This document shows, in pieces, positions 1 through 11,314 of a stretch of DNA of 64,000 nucleotides. The translations under genes were made by a program, and so were the position numbers. Under the pieces are notes generated by a model, which was not told the DNA's origin, searched no databases, and saw only the letters and a program-made list of their open reading frames with translations. Each line of letters starts with the position of its first letter. Position 1 is the stretch's first letter. Source of the stretch: Saxidomus purpurata (taxonomy: Eukaryota; Mollusca; Bivalvia; Venerida; Veneridae); the NCBI GenBank assembly GCA_022818135.1, contig JAFMSR010000014.1:43152924-43216923 (forward strand). Direction: 5' to 3'.

Positions 1-508
1 TTATATAAAGCAATTATTGTTTTTATTGCTATAAACACAATTCAAACTCTTTAATTTAACCAGGCGGCATTGTTTGTAATACATCAGACTGGCCGTCAAG
101 TGGCAGCGACCTTAATATAATTACAATGTAATGTGCTATTTTTGTCGAGACATGTCAATCTGATTCGCAATGTGTAAAATGAATAGTTCATTTTACCCGA
201 GGTACAGAAATTTTGTACTGCGGTACACATTAGCCCGGCCCTGTATTGCAATATACCAGTATATCGTTGCAACACAATTGGTGTCACTTAGGTACGAGTT
301 TACCTGATTATTCTGATAAGGCCGAATTTTACGACATGTGACACCTTTGACATAGAGGTTTGGTTATATTTAGCCAAGTGATAGGTATACCATGAGTACG
401 TTGCCTGAGTAAACCTGTTAGGTGTGTAAACTGTGTTCTTAAAGAATTATGACAATGAAATAGTTACAAAAATTCAAAATAGACATCGCCCTTAAAAAAG
501 TTGCAAAA
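1..508. other. Unassigned AT-rich sequence
   Basis: No coding exon, RNA gene or recognisable repeat was seen here. Short reading frames are at chance length. Confidence 0.5.
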
Positions 509-795
509 GTCGGCCCGGTTAGCTCAATCGGTAGAGCACGAGAACCTCGGGGTTGCGGGTTCGATTCCCGGGGCTGACCAACTAAAATTACTTAGTCTTT
601 CGGATGAGACTTAATAACCGAGGTCCCATGTATGGGTGCTATACACCTGGCATGTATAAGAACCAGGGCTGTCTCTGGAATTGGGACGCTTTCTGTATCT
701 TGCACTATCCTCCGAAACCTAAAATAACTAACCTCTTCTGGGGGCGTTGGTCATATGGGAAACCGGTACTAACGATAAAGCTCTAATAAACATAC
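509..795 (+). mobile_element. tRNA-derived SINE (copy 1)
   Basis: The first 72 bases look like a tRNA: a 7-bp acceptor-like stem, an A-box (TAGCTCAATCGGTAGAGC), a B-box (GGTTCGATTCC) and a closing CCA-like end. The anticodon arm is about 5 nt too short, so this is not a working tRNA gene. It continues into a body with TTTCGGATGAGAC, GAGGTCCC and the hairpin GGTGCTATACACC followed by GGCATGTA. The same body motifs follow a different tRNA-like head at 1790-2062, which marks them as a conserved SINE core. The core resembles the shared central domains of invertebrate SINE superfamilies, from memory only. The 3' end, near a short A/T-rich tail, is approximate. Confidence 0.75.
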
Positions 796-897
796 ATACT
801 TAAACAGTTGCACTTTCAGTAGCACTTTGCCAATTGACAGTGCCCGAAACTCAAAGCGTCTAGTTCTAATTTATCGAAATAATATGTAGATTCCCTA

Positions 898-1450
898 TAC
901 TGGTTCGAGTCCTACAACCGGACACTTTTTAAGTAAGTTAGGTTCTTCTCCCAAAAGAAGTACTTATTTGTTTACTTCTAGGAATAGATTTTTTTGATGC
1001 CAGGTTGTGGGGTCATCAAGTTGCTTTATTTTATGGACCAACTGTACCATGTTTCCGGACAGCCAGTTTTCAAAGATTTGTTTTATTGTGATGTTAGCTT
1101 TTAAATTGTGTAATCTGTTTCAATAATTCGACACATTAATGAAATATCATGATAAAAAGTTGAATTTATGAATTTATTTGCCGGGCCTTATAGAAATATT
1201 GCGCTTGCAGGGTCTGTCACTTTCCACTCCCCCCCCCCCCACGATGTAAACATGCTTTTACTGACAGAATAAATGGTTAGATTTATGGTCAAAAAGTTAC
1301 TTTAAACTGTTGTTGTTGCACTTTGTTGATAGAAATCAAGCGCCTGTTTGATCAACAACATATGATTGTAAATATTAACAAAATAATCACGCGTTTTCTC
1401 AAGTGTCCGGTTTAATGGTCGTCCGTGTTTGGTGGTCTCGAACCAGTACA
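898..1450. repeat. Possible inverted-repeat element, about 550 bp
   Basis: TACTGGTTCGAG at about 899 is matched in inverse by CTCGAACCAGTA near 1436. AACCGGACACTT near 915 is matched in inverse by AAGTGTCCGGTTT near 1401. The order of the two motifs is not a simple mirror image, so this may be two tRNA-like or MITE ends in opposite orientation rather than one element. A C-homopolymer lies inside near 1231-1240. Confidence 0.3.
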
Positions 1451-1789
1451 CGGATTTGAATAGCTACTTTTAACTTACCACTGAACAACAGTATCAGCCT
1501 CGGCACAAAGGCTTTGTCTTTCGTAGGACTAGTATCTTGTCTGATATTTTCACCAATTTAGCTATTTTCCATACTGCATTGGATAAAACCTAAACATGCC
1601 AATTACCGACCTCACTTCGCATCGGCGAGGTTGATTGGATGATAGGAAAACTACGACTATTGGCGAAAAATGCAGGTGATTAATTGAAATATGCTGGAAT
1701 TGACTGGGTTATTATGTAGCCTAATGATAACTGCGGTTTATTTGTTTGCTAGATGTGCTTATGGTCCACCATCCTTTTTCAAGGTACGG

Positions 1790-2062
1790 TACGACCTGTA
1801 GAGAGACAGATACAGATACAAGGTAATCCGGGTACCATACCCTAGCTCTTTTACGAATAGACCCCTTGGTTCTTGTTTACATGCCCGGTGTAAAGCACCG
1901 ATACACGTGAGACTACCTCTGGGTTTCTAACCAGTTCATCTCTAGATGGGTGGGAAACACTGAAAAGCGTTTCTGAAATTTCCAGTGCCCCGGCCAGGAT
2001 TCGAACCGGGGACCTCCGGATTGGTAGTCCAGAGCGTTAACCACTCGACCATCGCACCACCC
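1790..2062 (-). mobile_element. tRNA-derived SINE (copy 2, different tRNA head)
   Basis: Read on the minus strand, the element starts with a tRNA-like head at about 2062-1985, with an A-box region GATGGTCGAGTGG and a B-box GGTTCGAATCC. The acceptor stem is mismatched in the middle, so a functional tRNA is unlikely. Downstream come GTAGTCTCACGTGTATC and the hairpin GGTGCTTTACACC followed by GGCATGTA and AAGAACC. These match the body of the SINE at 509-795 in the same order. The 3' end is approximate. Confidence 0.72.
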
Positions 2063-2106
2063 CTCTAATGATGAATGCGCTTGCACGTGTCACGTTTAGC
2101 GACTAC

Positions 2107-2218
2107 ACGTTGGGCATGCGCACTAGCAATCCACGGTTTCCTACACGCTGCACGCTGGGCATGCGCACTAGCAATTGCACGGTTTCCTACACGCTGCACG
2201 CTGGGCATGCGCAGTAAC
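2107..2218. repeat. Short tandem repeat, about 46-bp unit, 2.4 copies
   Basis: The motif TGGGCATGCGCACTAGCAAT recurs at about 2109, 2155 and, shortened, 2201, with CACGCTGCACGC between copies. Reading frames across it are repeat artefacts. Confidence 0.8.
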
Positions 2219-2489
2219 ATATTTTCGTTTAATCATGCACCACGATCGTGTCCGACACGCGTGCAACACGCTTTTTCACGCAAACACGGGAAACTTACAC
2301 GCAGGCGCCACTGTACAATTGACCTTGGTTGCAAAGGTAACAAAAGGGTCACAGAAAACAAACTAAATTGCACCACACTCATACACTAAAATGTTTTTAC
2401 CCCACGTTACCAAGTTTCAAATTCGACTGAGAGTTAATCAAAACAATCAGCCTGCAATTAAGACTGATTATGATCATGTGCACTGACAG

Positions 2490-2962
2490 ATAGACAGACG
2501 ACAGGCAGATGTAATACAGACAGGCAGATAGCAAATATTAGGCGATAGCATATCGTCAGGATTTCCTGCTTCATTGATTTTTGTATGAGATATGGGACTT
2601 TGAAGATGTTTGTCGTACTTAGATGACATCTTGAAATTCAGTAAAACTTTTCCCGCGCTTCTTCTATAATACCCCTTGCTGGATTTGCATAAAACTTTGC
2701 CAGAAGCATCAGTACGAAGTCTAGTTGTGCATACTATAATTTTTGCACTAGCTCAAAAGTCAAGGTCACAAGAACTGGAAAAAATGAAATTCTTGTCCAC
2801 GCTTCTTCTCCAAAACCCCTTGCTGGATTTTCATAAAACTTTACCAGAAGCATCAGTATGAAGTTTAATTGTGCATAATATTATTATAATTTTGGGTCAC
2901 TAGCTCAAAGGTCAAGGTAAAAGGGGGGACATACGTTTGTTCGTGAAAAAAGTCTCTAGTTG
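2490..2962 (-). mobile_element. Decayed Helitron-like element, delta-related core
   Basis: Two diverged tandem units around 2655-2910 share CTTGCTGGATTT, AAAACTTT, CCAGAAGCATCAGTA and GCTCAAA(A)GTCAAGGT. They resemble the delta core at 45.4-46.2 kb (TAGTTGTGCAT, AGGTCAAGGTCAC). A GACAGATAGACAG-rich stretch lies near 2486-2520. The minus-strand 5' end reads AACTAGAG, like the delta copy. The 3' terminal hairpin is not evident. Confidence 0.55.
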
Positions 2963-4846
2963 TACAGCACAATGGTAACGTGGATACAACTTACGAATTT
3001 ATGTGCCCATCCTGTCGTTTAAGTAGGTAAGATTTAAAAGATTCCCGAAAACCAATTATTTTGTTTTATTTTATGTTTTTCGGTTGTTTATCGAAATGAA
3101 ACGGTATTATTACCCGTCGCTAAATCACGTCAATAAGCTATGCTCTCTGATGACTTTTGCTGCGATTTTCGACATATCATTGAAACAAACTCGACAAAAG
3201 TAGAGTTTAAAACATAAAATAAACGGTATGGATACCATATACCATTGAGCTTGTTTTCATGATTTACAATGTTTCAAGAGTCAGAAACAGTTCAGCAGTT
3301 GGTTGCAGCATTTGAAGACATTTTCCAGTTGTAGTGTAACTATTGGCAAAATGTGTTATTTTTGCCGTCAGATTTCGAGATACTGGAAAACACAAAATGC
3401 TGAGCTGGTGGATGAAGATTTTTGTGTCAGACAGAAATTACTGATTTTTTTTATTTAGTCACACATGATAATGCTATAAACGCACTACATTTGCTTCAAG
3501 TGTGTGATTACTGTGTTTGGGTTTTGATTGCAAATGCTGCGGAGTCCAGTGTCGTGTGAAAAGTCAAGATAACGGCAGACTGTCTCCTTGAGTAAGGCGA
3601 TATCTGATGTCTAGGTCACCAAATGAACTACCAATACACTTCCGTATATCGCGTATCTGCATTTCATAGCCGTATTTGTTGCACATGATGAATTTGCACA
3701 CAATTTTGATATAAATACTAGACTAAGTACATATTGCGCATTTTATCAAAGCTTTCTAATCATTTTAAGGTTATGTTGATAAAATTTACCTGTTGAAGTA
3801 CGAATTTTATTTGTATTACAAGATTTCACTCAGTTCTAATTGTTACCTTAATTATCCTTTGAACCTCAGGGCTATTGTTCGAAACTGATTATATAATATT
3901 TACTGCTCCAATGACACTCCATCTTTCTCTAATTATTGGCGAAGATTGTCTTATTATTTCAGGAAACATACTATTAACTTATTCACGGAATAGAAATGCG
4001 CATAACTTCAATAATCTGCGAGAAAGGTCCTTTTAGAATCTAAATATTACGTGCAGAATATAACTATATTACAGGCTAGTTTATCCTAACATTAGAAGTC
4101 AGACAATAAGATAGATAGGTGGATGTATTTAGTTTTGGCATTGTCCGTGCGTTTTCCATCCAGAGGCCATATCCTAAGAGATGGTTTGGAGTATTTAAAT
4201 AAAAACCTGGTATAAATCACAGGAATAACAGTTCTGACTGTCGTAAATGGGTCCGTTAAAATATGAAAAATATGTAAGTGGAATTTTACCAATTATTGTC
4301 CACTTTGAATATTCTTACTTTCATAATTATGTTAAATTTTATTTATCGTTTATACAATGTACATACAGTCATGTACATTTCAGCAACTTGAGGATATGAT
4401 ATCAACACACTACAGGAGAAAAGAAAAGGCATTGGACCGAGGTCATGCATTACTACTATTATTACTTATAAGAAATTGACCGTTGAAGGAAAAAATAAAG
4501 AAAGCATCTGATACAAAATAGCTAAAGTCTTAACATAGAAAGGGCATAGTGTGTCTCCAGTCCAGTGTGAAAGAAGAATTAAGACCTTAATGGGTATATA
4601 GGACGTGTTCGGCCATAACGGGAAATCAGGCAGACCCCTATGAGGAGAAGCTGAAGTCTCCAAATTTTAATCCAGGACAAGTTCTCCAAGTAGTACAAAT
4701 AGCGACGACAAACTCAAAGACGGTAGATGCCTGAATTAATTATACAATCCAATTTTGATATGTCTTTCAAATATTATCCTCAAATAGTTTTATAGAAAGT
4801 ATTGCAAGGTACAGATTACTAAAGTATCTAGTATTTTAAGGTACAG
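2963..4846. other. Mostly unassigned; fragment of palindromic repeat family at about 3060-3260
   Basis: About 3060-3260 resembles the repeats near 19.5 and 30.7 kb (TTATCGAAAT, GATGAC-TTT, GAAACAAACTC, AAAAGTAGAGT) but lacks their palindrome. The rest shows no supportable gene. Confidence 0.4.
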
Positions 4847-5470
4847 AGCCCGGTCATCATTCCTCTATGTTAGCTGTCTTTCAGACTGCCTTTTTATACT
4901 AATCAAAAAGGCAGCCTCCAATCCAAAACTTGCTTTTCTACTGCACCCTGGAAGTGTACAAGCCAATTCACACACACACACACATACACACACTAGACAC
5001 TCACATATAATACACTTCCATTTCACACTTGTATACAATTGCAACTCCGGGACAAAACGAACAATTCCTAACGGAATAAAGGAACAATTGTAGGGCACCG
5101 CCTTGGAAACGGTACTAGTAGCAAATTAACTCCACTGTGGAGCTTAAAGGTTTATGGTGCGGCCCAGCCTCACTCTAACCCCACATGTTCCAAAGTCACA
5201 GACTAGTGTAAATAAAGGTATCCCTGCTAGCTGAATCTCTAGCACAGCAGTAAGCAAAAGGCATGGTATGAAATACACATAATGCTCATGTATAAATATA
5301 TAAATAGCAATACCTTGATGAACCAAAAAACGTATTAACTCAATGCATTTGCGAAGGCAGTAACCAAAGGAACATTTAAGGGCCCGACGAAACGGCCAGA
5401 GGACCCAGAAATCAAAACGGTTTGGTCCCAGTGGGATTTAAAAACTGCCCATCACGAGTCCTCCCCTCTT
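4847..5470 (+). repeat. Interspersed repeat R, copy with (CA)n
   Basis: The stretch carries CGGTCAT, TTAGCTGTCTTTCAGACTGC, AAGGCAGCCTCC, a (CA)n tract at about 4972-4994, GGGACAAAACGAACAATT and GGGCACCGCCTTGGAA. The second half matches the cleaner copy at 48637-48895, and the start matches 5475 onward, so it is a dispersed repeat. No protein product is supported. Confidence 0.65.
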
Positions 5471-5474
5471 CCAA

Positions 5475-5830
5475 AGCCCGGTCATATTCCTTTATGTTAG
5501 CTGTCTTTCAGACTGCCTTTTTATATTAATTGAAAAAGAGGCTGAATCTACAATTGCTTTTGTAGTGTAAAGTGAAGTTACAGTCATTTCTGGTGGTCAA
5601 ACCAGAACAACTAGACCTGGAATTTAATCACTTTCATTTGACATTGTGTTCAATTTGATTTCTATTAAGTTTTATTCCTAACATAAAGGTCAACTTGTCA
5701 AGGCAATCTCTTGCTTTGGAAATGTTAGTACTAGTAAGAAATCTAATTCTTCCATGAATGGAAAATAAAATATGGTCACGCCGGTCAGCCTGCCTCTAAC
5801 CCGGACATACGTTATTGTATATACTATTTA
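5475..5830 (+). repeat. Interspersed repeat R, second diverged copy
   Basis: It begins with the same AAGCCCGGTCAT and TTAGCTGTCTTTCAGACTGC as the copy about 628 bp upstream. It ends with CAGCCTGCCTCTAACCC, matching CAGCCTCACTCTAACCC near 5165. The arrangement suggests a diverged tandem pair. Confidence 0.55.
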
Positions 5831-6439
5831 TGCAGGCTATTGGTTCAAGCTCAATTTAGGACAGGGAGCTTTCTTGAGTAAGGAAGAAGCCACAGTTTGA
5901 CATTCACACTATAATTTATTGGATGAATTCAACAATCATTTAATGACAGTAGCAATAATTTTATGTAAGCAAAGGATGGCATCTGTATTAACAATTAAGT
6001 ATATAGCACATCTAACTGCTACGAATAACCAAATGGATCAATGTGTATTAATGGAATGCAGACCAAGGATCCTGGAGGACCTCTGGAATAAAGGGATGGG
6101 GACGGGTGACTCTCCTTGATACATGTATTTCGGGAACTACTAATACAAACAGACATGTTATTTAGGAGATTAACTACCTCTCCAATCTTATTTTGACTAA
6201 CCAGGAGCACTGGAATACTTTAGAGGGCTGGCTCTCGATCGGATAACGTATATAAATAACGTTGACCTTTTGACATAAGAGAACGATTGACCCCGATGGA
6301 GCGAATCGGGGGCTTTATACAGGAATTTGACCTGCCTCTCTATACGTCACATAGAACGTGCCGTAGATGACGTCTAGAGAACCGTTCGAATAATCTTTGG
6401 ACCGGAACTCGGGAGATTCCGTAGTTACGGAAATAATCG

Positions 6440-6530
6440 CTCACATCGGTATTTAAACAAGATGGCGGACACAGAGCTGAATCGAGAGCTGTCAACACAT
6501 AAACAGGGGAATATTGACCAAATGTATTAG
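6440..6530 (+). promoter_or_regulatory. Possible promoter/start region (AAGATGGCGGAC)
   Basis: A TATTTAAA sequence at about 6450 is followed within 5 bases by AAGATGGCGGAC. That is both a strong translation start context and close to the YY1-type motif AAGATGGCGGC. The ORF from the ATG at 6462 is only 22 codons and ends at 6530. No splice donor was identified that would extend it. This may be a first exon, a transposon promoter or chance. Confidence 0.2.
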
Positions 6531-7152
6531 AATAAAATGGGAGCACTAGTCAAGGGAGTCCTGGGACCTATGCGTTTAGTTACGTCCGGTATGTAGAGTT
6601 TGGTAAAATAAATGGGGTTGGGAACCTTGGTTACAGTACAAATGTACTACGTGAATACAGTCTATAATACATGAATGAAGATATGAGGCTTATATTGATG
6701 GCAATGACTACAAATTAATATTATCAAATTTATCTCCAGATGAGATCAGCGGCCTAACAATATTTTTATAACTAAAAATACTATCAATCTTTTTTCATGT
6801 ACTAACAAAGCTATGGTAACACGTTGATTTTCAAAGTCAGATGTGATGAATGCCGGATGTTCATTTAAACATTCAGCACACCAAATGCAATTTTACATGA
6901 GTCCAGTGTATATGCTTAAGTAATAATCTAAGAATACAGCCTTAACATCAAGAACTTCATAGTAGATTATTAAAATTTTATGTTGTTGTCATTCCTATGA
7001 AGTGTTGAAACAGGGTACAGTTTTGATGTCTGGCAGTTCAGTTGCTTTAATGTATCATTAATTGACGTTTTATACTTTCTACAAGCCTTTCAATATTATG
7101 TACTGGGAATAATTAATCTCATGGTCTTTACAGGTGATGAAGACCAGATTTA

Positions 7153-7313
7153 TGCAATATCTGTATGGAAAATCCATTAAACTGTGTTTTCCCTGAATGT
7201 GGACATACATGTACAAAATGTATTGTTGCTGCTTCGTTTGTGGATCAAAGCTAAAGGCATGTGCAGTTTGCAGGCGTGGTATTAAAAGAGCTGTTAAAAC
7301 ATTCAGATCCTAA
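7153..7313 (+). pseudogene. Broken C-terminal RING-finger exon (E3 ubiquitin ligase-like)
   Basis: RING fingers bind two zinc ions and recruit E2 ubiquitin-conjugating enzymes. From 7153 one frame reads D-L-C-N-I-C, then 11 residues, then C-G-H-T-C-T-K-C, the first half of a C3HC4 RING. After a frameshift near 7225-7230 a second frame supplies K-A-C-A-V-C-R-R-G-I-K and ends K-T-F-R-S-stop at 7311-7313. That is the usual C-terminal end of IAP- and Neuralized-type RING ligases. The H-to-C spacing is one residue short of the usual H-x2-C. In-frame TGA codons lie just 5', after a plausible acceptor at about 7132. Frameshift plus stops make a pseudogene or exon relic most likely. No BIR or NHR domain was seen upstream. 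Confidence 0.6.
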
Positions 7314-7333
7314 AAGTGACACATATAAATTTA

Positions 7334-7866
7334 TTAGCTCGACTATTCGGAGAATATGGAGAGCTTAAATTATAGTCACTTATGCGTGCCCTCGGCTTTG
7401 ACTTTGAAAATTTGGTTAAAGTTTTGCCTGCTAGGTACTATAATGCACATATCTCAGTAACCACTTTTGATATTGACTTGAAACTTTGTTCATGTCTTTA
7501 GGGGTGTCATACAATCAAGTCAGATAACTCTTGTTTAAATTTAGTGCAAATTATGGCCCTTGTTTGACTTTGAAAATTTGGTTAAAGTTTTGCATGCAAG
7601 GTACTATTATGCACATATCTCAGTAACCACTTATGGTAGTTATATCAAACTTAGCAATAGTGTTCAGGGGTACATTTTGTATCAAACAATTAATTTACTA
7701 AAAATTAAATATGTAGTGATAGATTTTGACTTTTTTTATTATTCAACTTTCCTAGATTATACTTAATAGTTAGCAGAATTGTGTTTGCTATAATGCTGAT
7801 TAAAGTTTTGTTTTATTAGCAAACACCCACAATAGTCGAGCTTGCTGTCTTATGGACAGCTCTTGT
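7334..7866 (-). mobile_element. Helitron-like non-autonomous element, family beta
   Basis: On the minus strand the 5' end is ACAAGAG followed by the hairpin GCTGTCCATAAGACAGC and the inner motif GCTCGACTATT. The 3' end has the hairpin TATTCTCCGAATA, then GTCGAGCTAA. The inner motif at the 5' side and AATAGTCGAGC at the 3' end form an asymmetric inverted repeat. The core has about two units of roughly 160 bp (TTGACTTTGAAAATTTGG, TACTATNATGCACATATCTC). Same family as 28827-29862. Confidence 0.75.
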
Positions 7867-8261
7867 TTGAAATATATGAAGACTTTGTAGAGAGAAAAAA
7901 GTATATTGACCTACCAATTTTTTTCACGTCTTTCAGCAAAAGAAGGAGTAAAAATTTATTTTCAATTATTATCTTGGGCATTTTCATCTATCAAACCGAA
8001 CTGATTATTTTTGTCGAAAAGTTCATGAATTTCAAACAAAACCATCTGTTAAAAGTCTGTATGTTTGGTTACAATACCAACATAGTAATTTCCATTTAGT
8101 GTTGTAATCAGTATGTATATCTTAAAAACCACTTTGATGTAAAACAAAATCAATACATGTAACATGATTTAGTGGAAAAGGTATTTTGAATATAGTTTAA
8201 CATATCTGTAGGTTATAAAAGGTATGGTGGCTGATTTGTGTCATTTCGCCCCGCCATCCCG

Positions 8262-8910
8262 CCGAGCGAAAACACGAGCATTTAGCAGTTCAGATGGCGA
8301 GGGCGCGGGGCGAAAACTCGCTTATTAGCGTGGGCACGGAGCGAAAACACGATTATTAGTGGGGACGCGAGGCTAAAATTCGGGATTAAAAAAATGAAAA
8401 GGCGGGAGCACTGCACGAGAACTCGACGTTTATAAAGCGCTAATTTGAATGTTTTCTCTCCGTGTCCCCGCCATTTTAACTTTTGAATTATCGACTTCGG
8501 CCCACGCCCACGCTGATTATCGTGTTTCGTTCCGCGTCTCTGCCGTTTTATTTCTTAATTTTCGACTTTCGTCCCGCGCCCCCGCTATTTATCGTGTTTT
8601 CGCTCCGCGCCCACGCAAATCAGTGAGTTTTCGACCCGCTCCACTGCCATCTCAACTTCTTAATTCTCGCATTTTCTCTCGTCGCAGGGCGAACAGACGA
8701 TATGGCACTTATCAGCCACATGTACAACACCAACATACAACATTTATAAAGCAGACAGGGCGAAAAGTCGAGATTAAAGAAATAAAACGGCGGGGCGCGG
8801 AGAGAAACGTGATAAATAGCGAGGGCGCGGGACGAAAGACGATATTTAAGAAGTTAAACGGCAGGAACGCGGAGCATAAACACGAAAATCAGCGTGGGCG
8901 CGGGGCTAAT
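8262..8910. repeat. GC-rich tandem/inverted repeat array
   Basis: Units of about 35-48 bp carry GGGCGCGGGGCGAAAAC and CACGATTATTAG-like text. They run one way at 8262-8430, inverted at 8450-8690 and forward again at 8755-8910, so the array can fold into long stems. It is far richer in GC than its surroundings. A 212-codon reading frame from 8449 to 9087 crosses the array, is rich in R, A, P and S, and has no domain-like structure. I treat it as a repeat artefact. Confidence 0.75.
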
Positions 8911-10174
8911 AAGGAGCAACATGACATGTTAAAAAGAAACAGGAATGCAGTAAGCAATATCTCATTTTATTTTATTTTTTTACCTGGTCCAGACAGCAGT
9001 AAACGTTCTTTTCCAAACTGGCAAGTTTTTAAATTAGTAAAAACCTGTTATGACATTGAATGTACAAATACTTTGTACAATTTCTAGGTCATAACAGCTT
9101 TTTCATTAATTCAATGATGTGCAGAAGAAATAGCTAACATATAAATCTTCACAGACCTGACATTGCACATGTATTCCAGATTGCATAGCCAAAACTTAAG
9201 CTGTAAAACTTTCAACGGCAAATTTCAGTAAGGTAAGTTGAATACAATGCTGATGAAATTTGTTGAGAAAAATGTCTTGCACATTAGCAATTTTATGAAT
9301 GTTATGTCTTTTGATTCACACAAGTTTATTAAATGTATTTAACAGTGTGAATGCTGCAGCCTATTTACTTTGTTTTGTATACTAGTATACTCGGGTATGT
9401 CAAGTTATTTCAAGTAGTTTAACTAGATTTTTATCTGTGAGTCAGTCTGTTTTATTAAAACTGGTTAACTGTCAGATGGCCAGTATTTTCTTTAGCTCAA
9501 GTACATAACCACAAAGTGGTCATGGTGAGCTTTAAGGATGTCCGTCGTCCCTATGTCTGTTAACAAAGCAAAACTTGGTTTGCTAAAGATGTTCAGACAT
9601 ACTGTATATATCTCATTATTTTTGCTGTCTTTAAGGGGTATGGCGATCTTATTGAATATAAGGTACAAACGGATTCTTTCATTTTTAGGTAATGATCCAA
9701 GCTTTTTTTTTACGGTTATGGTCACCTCTATTACATCCTGAAAAATTCATGAAACTAAACGACTTAACATTGGTAGACTTCCTTGTTTGGTACTAATGAG
9801 GGTAAGTTGGATAGAAAATACTTATCGGAATAGTTTGAATATCTCTGATGTTGCTCACTACAGTTGGTTGGTTGGTTCGAGTGTTCTCTGTAGTAATTGC
9901 TGTGTTTTGTTTAACTTTTATTTGTTTTGAAACAGCGAATAATGGGCAAACTAAAAAGTATGTTCAAATTGCTAGTGTCATATACTAATCTGGTTTGAAG
10001 AATTAAATAGGACATATGTGTGACGAACTGTCCAGTGCCAATTTAGTCCTCAGATACCTTGTTTCTTATGGGACGAACACACTATTGAAACCAAACTATG
10101 GAGGATCAATCAGAAACCATGGATCGATTAAGAAAAGGTCTGCCTGATTTAAAAGGTCATAACAATAAGGAGGA
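8911..10174. other. Unassigned AT-rich sequence
   Basis: No supportable exon, RNA gene or repeat was recognised. Two opposite-strand reading frames of about 70 codons at 9492-9741 overlap each other and are at chance length. Confidence 0.4.
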
Positions 10175-11268
10175 ACAAGAGCTGTTTGTAAAAGATGTAT
10201 TCCCCCTTTGATGCAATCAGTAATGTGGAAAAAGCCGAACTATCCAAGGACCCGTTTCTAAAGTAAAAGTCACGGTGAAAAAATTATCGTTTATGGCCTT
10301 AAAAAAATACAATTTTTGGCCTTGGCCTTTAAATAAAAATTGTTGGCCATAAGAAAAAATTTAAAAGATTTGGCCTAAAAAAGAAAAAGAAAATATTTGG
10401 CCTTACAAAAATAAAAAATACATGTGGCCTGAAATAAATTTTGGCCTTACAAACAAAAATTGTTGGCCTTAAAAAAAAAAATTGGCCTAAAAAAAGTAAA
10501 TGTGGCCGAAAACCATTGGCCTTGATCTTTGACCTACCGACCTCAAAATCAAAAGGGTCATTTGCTGGTCATGACCAACCTCCACAACAAGTTTCAAGAT
10601 GCTAGGCCCACCCGTTCTCTAGTTATCGTCCGGAAACCGTTTTACGACTCCGGGTCACTGTGACCTTGACCTTTGACCTACTGACCTCAAAATCAACAGG
10701 GGTCATCTGCTGGTAATGACAAACCACACCAAGTTTCAAGATGCTAGGAACACGCGTTTTTTAGTAATCGTCCCGAAATCGTTTTACAATTCCGGGTCAC
10801 TGTGACCTTGACCTTTGACCTACTGACCTCAAAATCAATAGGGGTCATCTGCTGGTAATGACAAACCACACCAAGTTTCAAGATGCTAGGCCAACGCGTT
10901 TTCGAGTTATCGTCCCGAAACCGTTTTACAATTCCGGGTCACTGTGACCTTTACATTTGACCTACTGACTTCAAAATTAAAAAGGGTCATTTGCTACTCA
11001 TGACCAACCTCCAAATAAAGTTTCAAGATGCTAAGTCCACCCGTTCTCGAGTCATTGTCAAGAAACCGTTTTACTATCCCAGGTCACTGTGACCTTTGAC
11101 CTACTGATTTCAAAATCAACAGGGGTCATCTACTGGGCATAACCAACCTACACAACAAGTTTCAAGATGCTAGGCCCACCCGTTCTCTAGTTATCGTGCG
11201 GAAACCGTTTTACGACTCCGGGTCACTGTGACCTTGACCTTTGACCTACTGACCTCAAAATCAATAAA
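10175..11268 (+). mobile_element. Helitron-like element, family gamma (nuclear-receptor-site core)
   Basis: The 5' end is ACAAGAGCTGTTTGTAAAAG, the same start as the beta and alpha families with a decayed hairpin. After an A-rich GGCC array come about five units of roughly 142 bp; GTCACTGTGACC-type text recurs at about 10653, 10796, 10938, 11083 and 11222. Units contain GACCTTGACCTTTGACCTAC, CAAGTTTCAAGATGCTAG and CGTTTTAC. No 3' hairpin or CTAA is seen, and the element stops at about 11268, shortly before the next one at 11315. Confidence 0.65.
10281..10510. repeat. A-rich minisatellite with TGGCCTTA spacers
   Basis: TTGGCCTTA or GGCCTAAA recurs every roughly 20-35 bases between runs of A. 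It lies inside the gamma element between its 5' end and the tandem core, where other copies carry a microsatellite. Confidence 0.75.
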
Positions 11269-11314
11269 GTTTCTTTAGACGAACGTTCTGTAGAATGAGT
11301 TGCTTACTTTCAAA

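Noticed and set aside
509..580. Functional tRNA gene
   Set aside because: A- and B-boxes are fine but the anticodon arm is about 5 nt short, and the sequence runs into a SINE core.
2075..2389. 104-codon ORF
   Set aside because: It spans a 46-bp tandem repeat and shows a repeated peptide (TRWACALAI) typical of repeat artefacts.
8449..9087. 212-codon ORF
   Set aside because: It crosses a GC-rich repeat array that lacks stops by composition, and has no domain-like pattern.
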